DNA from: Leptospira ryugenii
Lineage (GTDB): Bacteria > Spirochaetota > Leptospiria > Leptospirales > Leptospiraceae
Assembly: GCF_003114855.1 (NCBI RefSeq)
Contig: NZ_BFBB01000012.1
Coordinates: 1 to 6,990, forward strand
Length of the DNA: 6,990 nucleotides
Direction of reading: 5' to 3'
A program made the translations under genes and the position numbers. Shown here one piece after another: positions 1 through 5,644 of this stretch. How positions within the stretch are numbered: position 1 is the stretch's first letter; each line of letters starts with the position of its first letter. Below the pieces are notes generated by a model that was given only the letters and a program-made list of their open reading frames with translations, was not told the origin of the DNA and searched no databases.

Positions 1-8
1 CAAGGCAT
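1..8 (-). CDS. IS481-family-like transposase, first residues only
   Basis: Only the first codons are present: ATG CCT TG. on the minus strand, giving Met-Pro and probably Trp or Cys. IS481-family transposases very often begin Met-Pro-Trp (family knowledge). A perfect AGGAGG lies at 18-23, nine bases before this ATG. An ATG six bases upstream (12-14) would give Met-Gly-Met-Pro, but it sits only three bases from the AGGAGG, so the downstream start is preferred. The rest of the gene is outside the window. Confidence 0.5.
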
Positions 9-17
9 CCCCATAGC

Positions 18-23
18 CCTCCT
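18..23 (-). promoter_or_regulatory. Shine-Dalgarno of the left IS transposase
   Basis: The minus strand reads AGGAGG. Its spacing of nine bases to the ATG at 6-8, against three to the ATG at 12-14, decides the start chosen for the transposase. Confidence 0.6.
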
Positions 24-55
24 GTAAAGGTGTTCTAGGGGATGAGAAACCAGAA

Positions 56-98
56 AGTGTTACCTATGTCTTGCTACAAAAGTGTTACCCATGTCCTG
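56..98. repeat. Tandem subterminal motif of the IS end
   Basis: AGTGTTACCTATGTCTTG (56-73) and AGTGTTACCCATGTCCTG (81-98) match at 16 of 18 positions and start 25 bases apart. The right-hand IS end carries one related copy in inverted orientation (about 6799-6815). Repeated terminal motifs of this sort are plausible transposase binding sites; that role is inferred. Confidence 0.6.
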
Positions 99-103
99 AG
101 TCA

Positions 104-126
104 TACTATAAGTCCATTTCGGATAA
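104..126 (-). other. Remnant of a truncated cassette (leader end) next to the IS
   Basis: About 17 bases of AT-rich sequence precede the first repeat, followed by GGATAAC. Its final bases (CCATTTCGGATAAC) follow the same pattern as the ends of the complete units, T-N-N-C-G-N-W-T-A-A-C. It therefore looks like the outer end of a further cassette whose gene has been lost or displaced beyond the IS. No sequence starting GTTATCCGAAATGG, the expected partner end, is seen in the window. Confidence 0.5.
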
Positions 127-283
127 CGAACTAGGCTACACGACGTTGTCCGTAGCTGAGCCTCGCAGAGGCGTTAGCGTCGGCGCGACTTCTTGCAGAG
201 CAAGAAGCGTGACGGAGGACAATGTGCCTTTAGGCCGAGCGAGGGCGCCCGTCCCGAGCGGAGCGTGTCAGCCGCAGTTATAC
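121..283 (-). repeat. attC-like recombination site 1 (type A)
   Basis: A GC-rich 163-nt palindromic repeat runs from GGATAAC to GTTATAC. Outer R-type arms are followed by an unpaired spacer (GAACTA at 128-133 against GCA at 274-276). The L-type arm pairs GGCTACACG (134-142) with CGTGTCAGCC (264-273), leaving one extrahelical C. An inner stem, ACGTTGTCC, pairs with GGACAATGT (217-225) with one G.T pair. The head carries two hairpins, GCCTC-GCA-GAGGC and CTTCTTGC-AGA-GCAAGAAG. A one-sided arm (226-263) holds two small hairpins, GCCT-TT-AGGC and a GGG/CCC stem. This order matches the R''-spacer-L''-head-L'-R' plan of integron attC sites, although it is longer than the usual 57-141 nt. Confidence 0.75.
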
Positions 284-1044
284 GACGTCGCGATCTATTA
301 ATATAAATTTTAATCATACCTTAAATTTAATTCTGGAGCTTCTTGGATTAAAGAATCTCGTATGAAATTGCCTAGCGATTCTAAATCCCTTTCGATTAGA
401 ATTTCGATGTTTTCGTCTTTGGCAAATATATAAAACATCGTCCCTACACTTAAAGTTGAACCGATTGCAGAACTTAGTAAATTTAGATTAGCCATTCTTA
501 ATAAGAGAAACCCTCCGCAAAAACTAGTGAAGGGGTTGCCCAAACTGGTTTGCCGATTTTTAATGCCGTTTGAGTATAAATATTTTTTAATTTTTACTCG
601 ATTTTGTATTTGGACGACAGCTGTTATATTGGAGTTAACGATTTGAGTTGGAAAAAATAAACCAAATTCCTTTTCAATAACATATTCTGAACTTGTTAAT
701 TGAATTGAAATTGAAATATTTTTATTTTCACTTGGTATGAGGTTTACAATTTTCTCTTTAAAAAGCTTTGCAGAATAATCAGTTAAATTCTCCTTATTAA
801 TGAGGATAGAATAATTGTTTAAACTTTCAAATTTAAAGTAACTCTTCTCATTCCATTTTCTTTTTATCATTATCTCATCAAAATTATACTGAACATCGAT
901 AGGAATGGTTTCATAGTTTGAATTGATAGAAAGATTTCTCATATTTCGATTTTCTATCTGACAATATAATGAAAATATAAAAAGAAGTGTTAATGGTGTA
1001 TATTTCATATAATAATTGTAAAATTTGAAAGCGATGTCGTATAA
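127..1044 (-). other. Putative integron cassette 1 (lipoprotein gene plus attC-like site 1)
   Basis: Boundaries are set at the G^TT position of the R box on the gene strand, as in integron recombination. The unit end at 1031-1045 (GCGATGTCGTATAAC) is the inverse complement of 277-291 (GTTATACGACGTCGC) except for one T.G position. This own-end match is what a circularised cassette would need to rebuild a complete attC. The exact boundaries and the integron mechanism are inferred. Confidence 0.6.
310..1008 (-). CDS. Putative lipoprotein of unknown function with C-terminal membrane segment
   Basis: This 232-residue protein is not recognised from its sequence. Residues 1-15 form a short basic and hydrophobic signal ending FSLYC (Cys16). 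It could be a spirochaetal lipobox, which is more relaxed than the E. coli consensus, although Tyr just before the Cys is unusual. Residues 30-150 are polar and probably extracytoplasmic, with beta-like stretches such as ITAVVQIQNRVKI. Residues 163-196 form a hydrophobic, Gly/Ser-rich segment that may be one or two membrane helices or a hairpin. The last 35 residues are acidic. The stop lies 32 bases from the cassette boundary and the start 36 bases from the other boundary. No clear Shine-Dalgarno precedes the ATG, so the start is supported mainly by the signal sequence. Its nearest neighbours in the array are unrelated in sequence. Confidence 0.75.
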   Translation of the reverse strand: MKYTPLTLLFIFSLYCQIENRNMRNLSINSNYETIPIDVQYNFDEIMIKRKWNEKSYFKFESLNNYSILINKENLTDYSAKLFKEKIVNLIPSENKNISISIQLTSSEYVIEKEFGLFFPTQIVNSNITAVVQIQNRVKIKKYLYSNGIKNRQTSLGNPFTSFCGGFLLLRMANLNLLSSAIGSTLSVGTMFYIFAKDENIEILIERDLESLGNFIRDSLIQEAPELNLRYD

Positions 1045-1203
1045 CGAACTAGACTAACCGACGTAGGCTGACCCTGAGTCCCGGAACGGGACGTTAGGGA
1101 CTGGCCACGACACTTGCGCAGGCAAGGGGAGTGCCAGAAGCCTATGTGTCGCAGACCGAGCGAGGGCGAAGTCCCGAAGCGAAGCGGTTAGTCGCTGTTA
1201 TGC
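1039..1203 (-). repeat. attC-like recombination site 2 (type B)
   Basis: This 165-nt GC-rich palindrome runs from GTATAAC to GTTATGC. The spacer is GAACTA (1046-1051) against GCT (1194-1196). The L-type arm GACTAACCG (1052-1060) pairs perfectly with CGGTTAGTC (1185-1193). The inner stem ACGTAGGCT (1061-1069) pairs with AGCCTATGT (1139-1147) with one G.T pair. The head has two hairpins: CCCT...AGGG enclosing GTCCC/GGGAC (1072-1099), and CTGG...CCAG enclosing TGC-GCAG-GCA (1101-1137). The one-sided arm (1148-1184) holds GTC-GCA-GAC and GGG-CGAAGT-CCC. The arm sequences differ from site 1, yet pairing is kept. Confidence 0.75.
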
Positions 1204-1211
1204 GAAGGCAT

Positions 1212-2594
1212 TTACGTTTTAGGTAGTTTAAGGAAAATATCTGTTTCCGAAGTTCCCAATACTAGTTCCTTGAATAGGAAAAGATAGTTTATGACATACC
1301 CTTCATAATCAATATATCTTAACAAAAGAGAATTATATAAATTAACATAGCAAAGTAAATATCCATGCAATATTTTTAGTTCGTCTAGTTTATCACGAGA
1401 TATATTTCCTTTGTTGAATGGTAGGCTTCCATGAAGAAATTTATTTCTCATGTCTAAGGCTTCTTCTTCATATTTTGAGAGGTTGATTCCTAGTTTTTTA
1501 AATGGGATAGATAGTTTATCTTTATTTGTTGGAGAATTAATATTTTTAAGTTTATTTGAAGTAAATATATATTCTTCACTTGTTAGTTTATCTTTCATTT
1601 CTTCTAATATTTTAAGAAAACCGACTTTCAAGTCATCGAAGGATGCTTCGTTTATAGGTTTTGTAGGGCTGACCTTATCGAAGGCAAGACTAGTTAATGC
1701 TTCAATTGCTGTGACTATCGCAATCGGCGACAATTCCAATCCTAATTTTCCACTACTTTGAAATAGAAGTATTGAGTTTAATAATTTATCTTCTGAAATT
1801 AATTTTTCTATAAATTTTTCAACTAGATTGGTTGGTATTTTATCAATCTTTTCGTTCCATTTTTTAGCTTCGTCATGATTTTTTATATAGGAGTGTGGGT
1901 TCGTCGGAATAGGTCGATATGAATGCGACATTGATTGCCTAAGGCTTCTATATGAAATTAAAGAAAATTCATTTTCACTATTATATTTAAAGCTATAAAC
2001 TTGATCTTGTGGGAAATATCCAGTGAGGAAGCCGACTGCACTACAGATTGCGAAAGATATTTTTTCAAAATCTTTATTTTTTATATTGTCGATACATTCT
2101 GTAATGAAGTAGGTAGATTTCCCGTCGTAAACATTCCAAATTGAAAAATTGATCCCATTTATTTTTAAATTTACTTTTTCAGTATTTAAATTTCCAACAT
2201 TGTCATATATACATCTGAAATAACCTAATTTTAAATTTTCAGAAATAAGATAGATATTATGCCACTTTGCCTCACTTTCTTCGTTATCTGTAAAATTTTG
2301 AAAGTTTGATATGGCAATAGTTTCCTGTGAAATATAGTTGGGCATACCTTGTTTGATGTATAAGGCATTTTCGGAAAAATATTTTATTCCCAATATTGTG
2401 ATTTCACAAGGAATTGTCGCACCCAAATCATATTTATTAACAAGCTCATTCTTTAATACTATGCTAAATCCCTTGTTTGTCTTTTCGTAATGGACTATTA
2501 AATCCTGTATTCCGGATACGTGTGAATTGAATATAAGCCCAGACTGTTCCTCTATAGAATTGACAAGCTGTATTGTTTCTTGAATTTTTTTCAT
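1212..2594 (-). CDS. HEPN-domain protein, ApeA-like (putative antiphage RNase)
   Basis: The 460-residue protein appears cytosolic, with no signal peptide or membrane segment. Residues 1-230 form a mixed, beta-rich N-terminal region. Residues 255-435 are helical and end in RNKFLHG (383-389), which contains the R-x4-H signature of HEPN domains (Arg383, His388). Just before the catalytic motif, residues 286-303 have an 'SPIAIVTAIEALTSL' helix of the kind seen in ApeA/Apea-like HEPN proteins. HEPN proteins of that class are ribonucleases that act in abortive infection (family knowledge); the defence role here is inferred. An unusually good Shine-Dalgarno, GGAG, lies seven bases before the ATG and supports the start. 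The stop overlaps the cassette-end inverted repeat. Other HEPN functions, such as the toxin of a toxin-antitoxin pair, cannot be excluded, but no small antitoxin gene is adjacent. Confidence 0.75.
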   Translation of the reverse strand: MKKIQETIQLVNSIEEQSGLIFNSHVSGIQDLIVHYEKTNKGFSIVLKNELVNKYDLGATIPCEITILGIKYFSENALYIKQGMPNYISQETIAISNFQNFTDNEESEAKWHNIYLISENLKLGYFRCIYDNVGNLNTEKVNLKINGINFSIWNVYDGKSTYFITECIDNIKNKDFEKISFAICSAVGFLTGYFPQDQVYSFKYNSENEFSLISYRSLRQSMSHSYRPIPTNPHSYIKNHDEAKKWNEKIDKIPTNLVEKFIEKLISEDKLLNSILLFQSSGKLGLELSPIAIVTAIEALTSLAFDKVSPTKPINEASFDDLKVGFLKILEEMKDKLTSEEYIFTSNKLKNINSPTNKDKLSIPFKKLGINLSKYEEEALDMRNKFLHGSLPFNKGNISRDKLDELKILHGYLLCYVNLYNSLLLRYIDYEGYVINYLFLFKELVLGTSETDIFLKLPKT

Positions 2595-2601
2595 TTGTTA
2601 T

Positions 2602-2605
2602 CTCC
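2602..2605 (-). promoter_or_regulatory. Shine-Dalgarno of the HEPN gene
   Basis: GGAG on the minus strand, seven bases before the ATG at 2592-2594. It is one of two clear ribosome binding sites among the cassette genes and lies inside the cassette's own 32-base leader. Confidence 0.65.
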
Positions 2606-2620
2606 AATTTAAATGCTTTC

Positions 2621-2781
2621 GCATAACGAAATAGCCTTAACGACGTAGGCTGGCCCTGAGTCCCAACGGGACGTTAGGGACTGGAACGACACTTGCGAAT
2701 GCAAGGGGAGTGCCAGAAGCCTATGTGTCGCAGACCGAGCGAGGCCTTGTGCCGAAGCGAAGCGTTAAGGCGCTGTTATGC
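2621..2781 (-). repeat. attC-like recombination site 3 (type B)
   Basis: This 161-nt palindrome runs from GCATAAC to GTTATGC. The spacer is GAAATA (2628-2633), where all other copies have GAACTA, against GCT (2772-2774). The L-type arm GCCTTAACG (2634-2642) pairs perfectly with CGTTAAGGC (2763-2771), a different pair of sequences from the neighbouring sites. The inner stem ACGTAGGCT/AGCCTATGT and the two-hairpin head resemble site 2. The one-sided arm has GTC-GCA-GAC and then GGC-CTTGT-GCC in place of the GGG/CCC hairpin. Confidence 0.75.
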
Positions 2782-4605
2782 GCCGTAAATCATTACCAGA
2801 TTTTGTAGACTAGATGGGCAATTTCAATTATGGTGTCCATTCTTTTATGTTTTGTAATAATTAGTTTTTGATTGGCATACCCAGTAGATTTCTCAATTGG
2901 CTTTTCTATTATTGGATACTTGAATGAATGGTTTTCTGGAAACTCTGTTTCTGTTAAATATTTTTTATATGAATTATAAGTATGTATAAATTTAGAATCA
3001 TCAATATTGTCGTCTTCGACATAGATTAGAAAAATTAAGAATGGTAGACCTATTGGATCATAAAAGAAAATTTTCTTAAGATGAGTGGTAATTTTATTTG
3101 TATCAAGACCAGATAGAATGAATGCTTCAATTATTGTTACGATTGAAGCGTCGCTTTTTCTGATCACGAAATCTAATTCACCCATGCCTCCTTGTGTAGA
3201 TTTAACGGATGAAAAATTCGGTGTTTGACCAAAAAGGTCTTGGTCAGAAACAGTTAAACCATAACTAGATATTCCTCCTTGTATTAAATATTTAAGAAAG
3301 GAATTATATTTATTTTCATCTTTAATTAATCGATTGATTTGGTTCAAAGATTGATGATTTGCACAAATAATAAAGATTTTTTTTAAAAATTCATCTAAAG
3401 TAAAATCAAACTTTTCTGGTTTTTTAATTATGCTTTCTAAGTAATTACTAATAAATATTGAATAGCTCAATAAGCCTTTTTTTGATAGCTCCTTGAAATG
3501 ATTCAATAATTCTACATTTATTTTTTCTTTAAGAATACTAGCAAAATTTGGTAAATTTGAATTCGATATTGTGTTATTTAGAAATTCAAAAATTCTGTCC
3601 TCCAGGTTATTGTTATTTTCATCTAAATCAGTAGTTAGAGTAAATTCCTTGTCTGCTAAAAGATTTAAAAGAATGGTTTTTTCTAATAGTGAGATAGCTT
3701 TATTGTATTTATTTCTAACTTCTAAGAATTGATGAGTTAAATCTCCTTCTTGCTCAATTTCTGATATTAGTAAGGTGAATTTCAGTAACTGTGCTCTCAA
3801 TTCGACTAGATTATTTTTTATTTTGCCCAATTTATTTAAAAATGGGTATATATGAGCAATTTCGCGGATCTTTAAAAACTGGGCGTCTTCAGTCTTTCCA
3901 AAAAGTTTTGTGTTAATTTGATTTTCAGATAGAAGTTCTTCGTTTGGAATGAAACTTTGAAACCGAAATTGGGTTTCAATAAAATACCTTCTTAGATAAA
4001 TTCTAGTTACATAGAAAAGGTAAGAATTACTATTTTCAGTAAACAGCGATTCTTTATCTTTGTAAGATTTTTCTATTTCCCGGAATTGGAAGGATAAATT
4101 TGTTATTAGTTGGAATATTTTTTTATAATAGAAAATAGCAGATTCTGAATTATCTATCTTCTCAAATTTCTTTCTAATTAAATATTTGAAGAAATTGAAG
4201 TAAAGTTCTAAGGCTAACGAAAAATATTTACTCTTTTCATCGAAATATGGCGGTATATCGATATCTATAAGTTCTTCAAAGAAATCTGAATCAATGATAG
4301 TAAAATAATTTTCATCCAAATTTGTTTCATCAATTGAAATATTGATTTTCTTATTAACTAATGAAAATAGTTGAAATTCTTTAAATAGTTTTTCTTCTTC
4401 CGTATTCGCATTAGTATCAACTCTAAGTTTGAGCTCCATTCTCCCATCTTTTGATTCAATTGATTCAAATTTTAGAAGTAAACTATCTAATTCATCTAGT
4501 TTATCTTTCCAAAATAAATCTGCTTCTTCTGATATAAATGTTTCAATATTCGTAAGTAAGTATTCTAAAAAATGTAATTCTATCATATTGATTTATGGCG
4601 CATAA
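2627..4605 (-). other. Putative integron cassette 3 (nuclease-like gene plus attC-like site 3)
   Basis: The ends 2775-2791 (GTTATGCGCCGTAAATC) and 4590-4606 (GATTTATGGCGCATAAC) are inverse complements over 17 bases except for the same T.G position as in the other units. At roughly 2 kb this is the largest unit in the array. Only 19 bases separate the start codon from the boundary. Confidence 0.6.
2793..4586 (-). CDS. Large protein with possible divergent PD-(D/E)xK nuclease-like C-terminal domain
   Basis: The 597-residue protein has no signal peptide. Residues 1-440 are mostly helical and rich in Lys, Glu, Asn and Ile, with amphipathic stretches. The conserved-looking core is at 460-525: QGGMGELDFVIRK (465-477), then VTIIEAFIL (483-491), then HLKKIFFYDP and FLIFLIYVED. 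The GELD...IIEA spacing (Glu470, Asp472, Glu487) resembles motifs of restriction-like PD-(D/E)xK folds. The usual Lys two residues after the second acid is Phe489, so the site is divergent or inactive, or the resemblance is misleading. Such cores occur at the C-terminus of bacterial defence-type proteins as I recall them; no specific family is named with certainty. The start has no visible Shine-Dalgarno and lies only four bases inside the cassette-end inverted repeat. The preceding HEPN cassette makes a defence role plausible. Confidence 0.6.
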   Translation of the reverse strand: MIELHFLEYLLTNIETFISEEADLFWKDKLDELDSLLLKFESIESKDGRMELKLRVDTNANTEEEKLFKEFQLFSLVNKKINISIDETNLDENYFTIIDSDFFEELIDIDIPPYFDEKSKYFSLALELYFNFFKYLIRKKFEKIDNSESAIFYYKKIFQLITNLSFQFREIEKSYKDKESLFTENSNSYLFYVTRIYLRRYFIETQFRFQSFIPNEELLSENQINTKLFGKTEDAQFLKIREIAHIYPFLNKLGKIKNNLVELRAQLLKFTLLISEIEQEGDLTHQFLEVRNKYNKAISLLEKTILLNLLADKEFTLTTDLDENNNNLEDRIFEFLNNTISNSNLPNFASILKEKINVELLNHFKELSKKGLLSYSIFISNYLESIIKKPEKFDFTLDEFLKKIFIICANHQSLNQINRLIKDENKYNSFLKYLIQGGISSYGLTVSDQDLFGQTPNFSSVKSTQGGMGELDFVIRKSDASIVTIIEAFILSGLDTNKITTHLKKIFFYDPIGLPFLIFLIYVEDDNIDDSKFIHTYNSYKKYLTETEFPENHSFKYPIIEKPIEKSTGYANQKLIITKHKRMDTIIEIAHLVYKIW

Positions 4606-4763
4606 CGAACTAGGCTACACGACGTTGTCCGTAGCTGAGCCTCGCAGAGGCGTTAGCGTCGGCGCGTCTTCTTACAGCGCAAGAAGCGTGACGGAGGACA
4701 ATGTGCCGTCAGGCCGAGCGAGGGCGAAAGTCCCGAAGCGAAGCGTGTCAGCCGCAGTTAAGC
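4600..4763 (-). repeat. attC-like recombination site 4 (type A)
   Basis: This 164-nt palindrome runs from GCATAAC to GTTAAGC and is nearly the same as site 1 in its core. The spacer is GAACTA (4607-4612) against GCA (4754-4756). The L-type arm GGCTACACG (4613-4621) pairs with CGTGTCAGCC (4744-4753) with an extrahelical C. The inner stem pairs ACGTTGTCC with GGACAATGT (4696-4704). The one-sided arm is 4705-4743. The second head hairpin is weaker than in site 1, CTTCTT with AAGAAG. The two R boxes differ (GCATAAC against GTTAAGC) and are not fully complementary, as expected if each belongs to a different cassette. Confidence 0.75.
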
Positions 4764-4774
4764 GAAGTTGCAAA

Positions 4775-5608
4775 TTATTTTGAGTTTACCTGCTTATTTT
4801 TTTTCATATCAATTTCAAAAAAAGTGCCACCTTTACCATCAGGTTTGAATTTCAAAAAATAACCGACTTGTTCGCTACAAATATCATATATCCATATCTC
4901 TGAGTAATCATCATCATTAGAGTTTATTCTGAAATGAGCTAAATTTTTAATATTTTTGCATTTATTTTCAAGGATAAATATGAATTTATTTACATCGTTT
5001 CGAAGTATTGAGTCCGGTTCAACTTGAGTATAAGTATTCGGAATATTTCCTCCTGAAAAAGTTCCCTCAATAATGATTTTTCCCCTCGCATCGGTAATTT
5101 TTCCTAGTCCATGCTTATTGCCGCGTTTCCACATTCCAGAATATTTGGAACCGTTAATATACGATTCTTCACCATATCCTTCGGGAAATCCGTTTTTATA
5201 TTCACCAAAAAGAATAGTACCATTTTTAAGAACAGATTTTATTTTTCCTTCCGGCTTACTTTCTACCCAATCACCATCAAGATAACTTCCATCAGGTCTC
5301 GTGAAACAACCTTTACCGTGCATCTCGTTTTTGGAGAAATCTCCTACATATCTGGCTCCGTCGGGAAAAATAAGTGTTCCTTTTCCATCACGTTCATTGT
5401 TTAAAAATTCTCCTTCGTATTCAAAGTTTTTAAATGTTTCTTTTCCAAAACCATTTTTCTGAGAGTTTTTCCAGTTCCCTGAGTAGACCATACCATTTTC
5501 ATATTTAAGTGTTCCGAATCCATTTTGACAATTACCACTTTCGCAAACATCTTCAGCGCTTATTTCAACACTTAATAAGATAAAGACTATTAGATAAATG
5601 ATATTCAT
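4775..5608 (-). CDS. Secreted MORN-repeat protein
   Basis: The 277-residue protein starts with a hydrophobic signal peptide (residues 1-18, ending EISA, probable cleavage before EDVC). About six MORN repeats follow: YSGNWKNSQKNGFGKETF (42-59), YEGEFLNNERDGKGTLIF (64-81), YVGDFSKNEMHGKGCF (87-102), a degenerate copy at 109-126, FGEYKNGFPEGYGEESY (134-150) and YSGMWKRGNKHGLGKITD (156-173). A partial repeat is at 28-36. MORN repeats form an elongated beta-sheet used for protein or lipid contacts, here probably in the periplasm or at the cell surface. The C-terminal 85 residues are a separate non-repeat domain with two Cys (217, 244). A longer frame open to 5728 was rejected: it would run through the attC-like site, and the start at 5606-5608 has both a signal peptide and an AAGGA ribosome binding site. 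Confidence 0.85.
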   Translation of the reverse strand: MNIIYLIVFILLSVEISAEDVCESGNCQNGFGTLKYENGMVYSGNWKNSQKNGFGKETFKNFEYEGEFLNNERDGKGTLIFPDGARYVGDFSKNEMHGKGCFTRPDGSYLDGDWVESKPEGKIKSVLKNGTILFGEYKNGFPEGYGEESYINGSKYSGMWKRGNKHGLGKITDARGKIIIEGTFSGGNIPNTYTQVEPDSILRNDVNKFIFILENKCKNIKNLAHFRINSNDDDYSEIWIYDICSEQVGYFLKFKPDGKGGTFFEIDMKKNKQVNSK

Positions 5609-5615
5609 AAACAAT

Positions 5616-5620
5616 TCCTT
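5616..5620 (-). promoter_or_regulatory. Shine-Dalgarno of the MORN gene
   Basis: AAGGA on the minus strand about seven bases before the ATG at 5606-5608. It decides the start against the in-frame upstream ATG at 5728, which lies inside repeat 5. Confidence 0.65.
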
Positions 5621-5644
5621 TTTGTAATAGATAGTTGCAATTTC

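Larger units (their letters stand above)
1..103 (-). mobile_element. 5' end of an IS481-family-like insertion sequence, cut by the window edge
   Basis: The segment has a start codon with a strong Shine-Dalgarno near its left edge and, outside it, a terminal region with a repeated 18-nt motif. Read from outside inwards, the end is TGACTCAGGACATGGGTAAC. This is close to the end at 6794 (TGACTTCAGGAGATAGGTAAC), so the two look like the imperfect inverted termini of one type of element. The exact tip is uncertain: both ends share GTATGAC, so it could lie a few bases further out than 103. The body runs off the left side. The orientation is the same as the copy at the right edge. The family call rests on the MP-start, the terminal repeats and the C-terminus of the other copy. 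Confidence 0.7.
1045..2626 (-). other. Putative integron cassette 2 (HEPN gene plus attC-like site 2)
   Basis: The unit ends 1197-1213 (GTTATGCGAAGGCATTT) and 2611-2627 (AAATGCTTTCGCATAAC) are inverse complements over 17 bases except for one T.G position. The stop codon of the gene overlaps the inner end of this inverted repeat, so the gene fills the cassette almost completely, as is typical of integron cassettes. Boundaries are inferred. Confidence 0.6.

Noticed and set aside
71..301. Open frame of 76 codons on the plus strand
   Set aside because: It lies across the IS end and attC-like site 1. A related frame recurs in site 4 because the repeat is conserved, and its residues reflect the structured repeat (RGVSVGA, RARSVTEDNVP). 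There is no independent coding signal.
1450..1761. Plus-strand open frame of 103 codons
   Set aside because: It is antisense to the HEPN gene, whose frame is continuous and has domain support.
4595..4783. Open frame of 62 codons on the plus strand
   Set aside because: This is the same repeat-derived translation in site 4; conservation is explained by DNA structure.
5073..5404. Two overlapping plus-strand open frames
   Set aside because: Both are antisense to the MORN repeats; their length reflects the repetitive coding sequence on the other strand.
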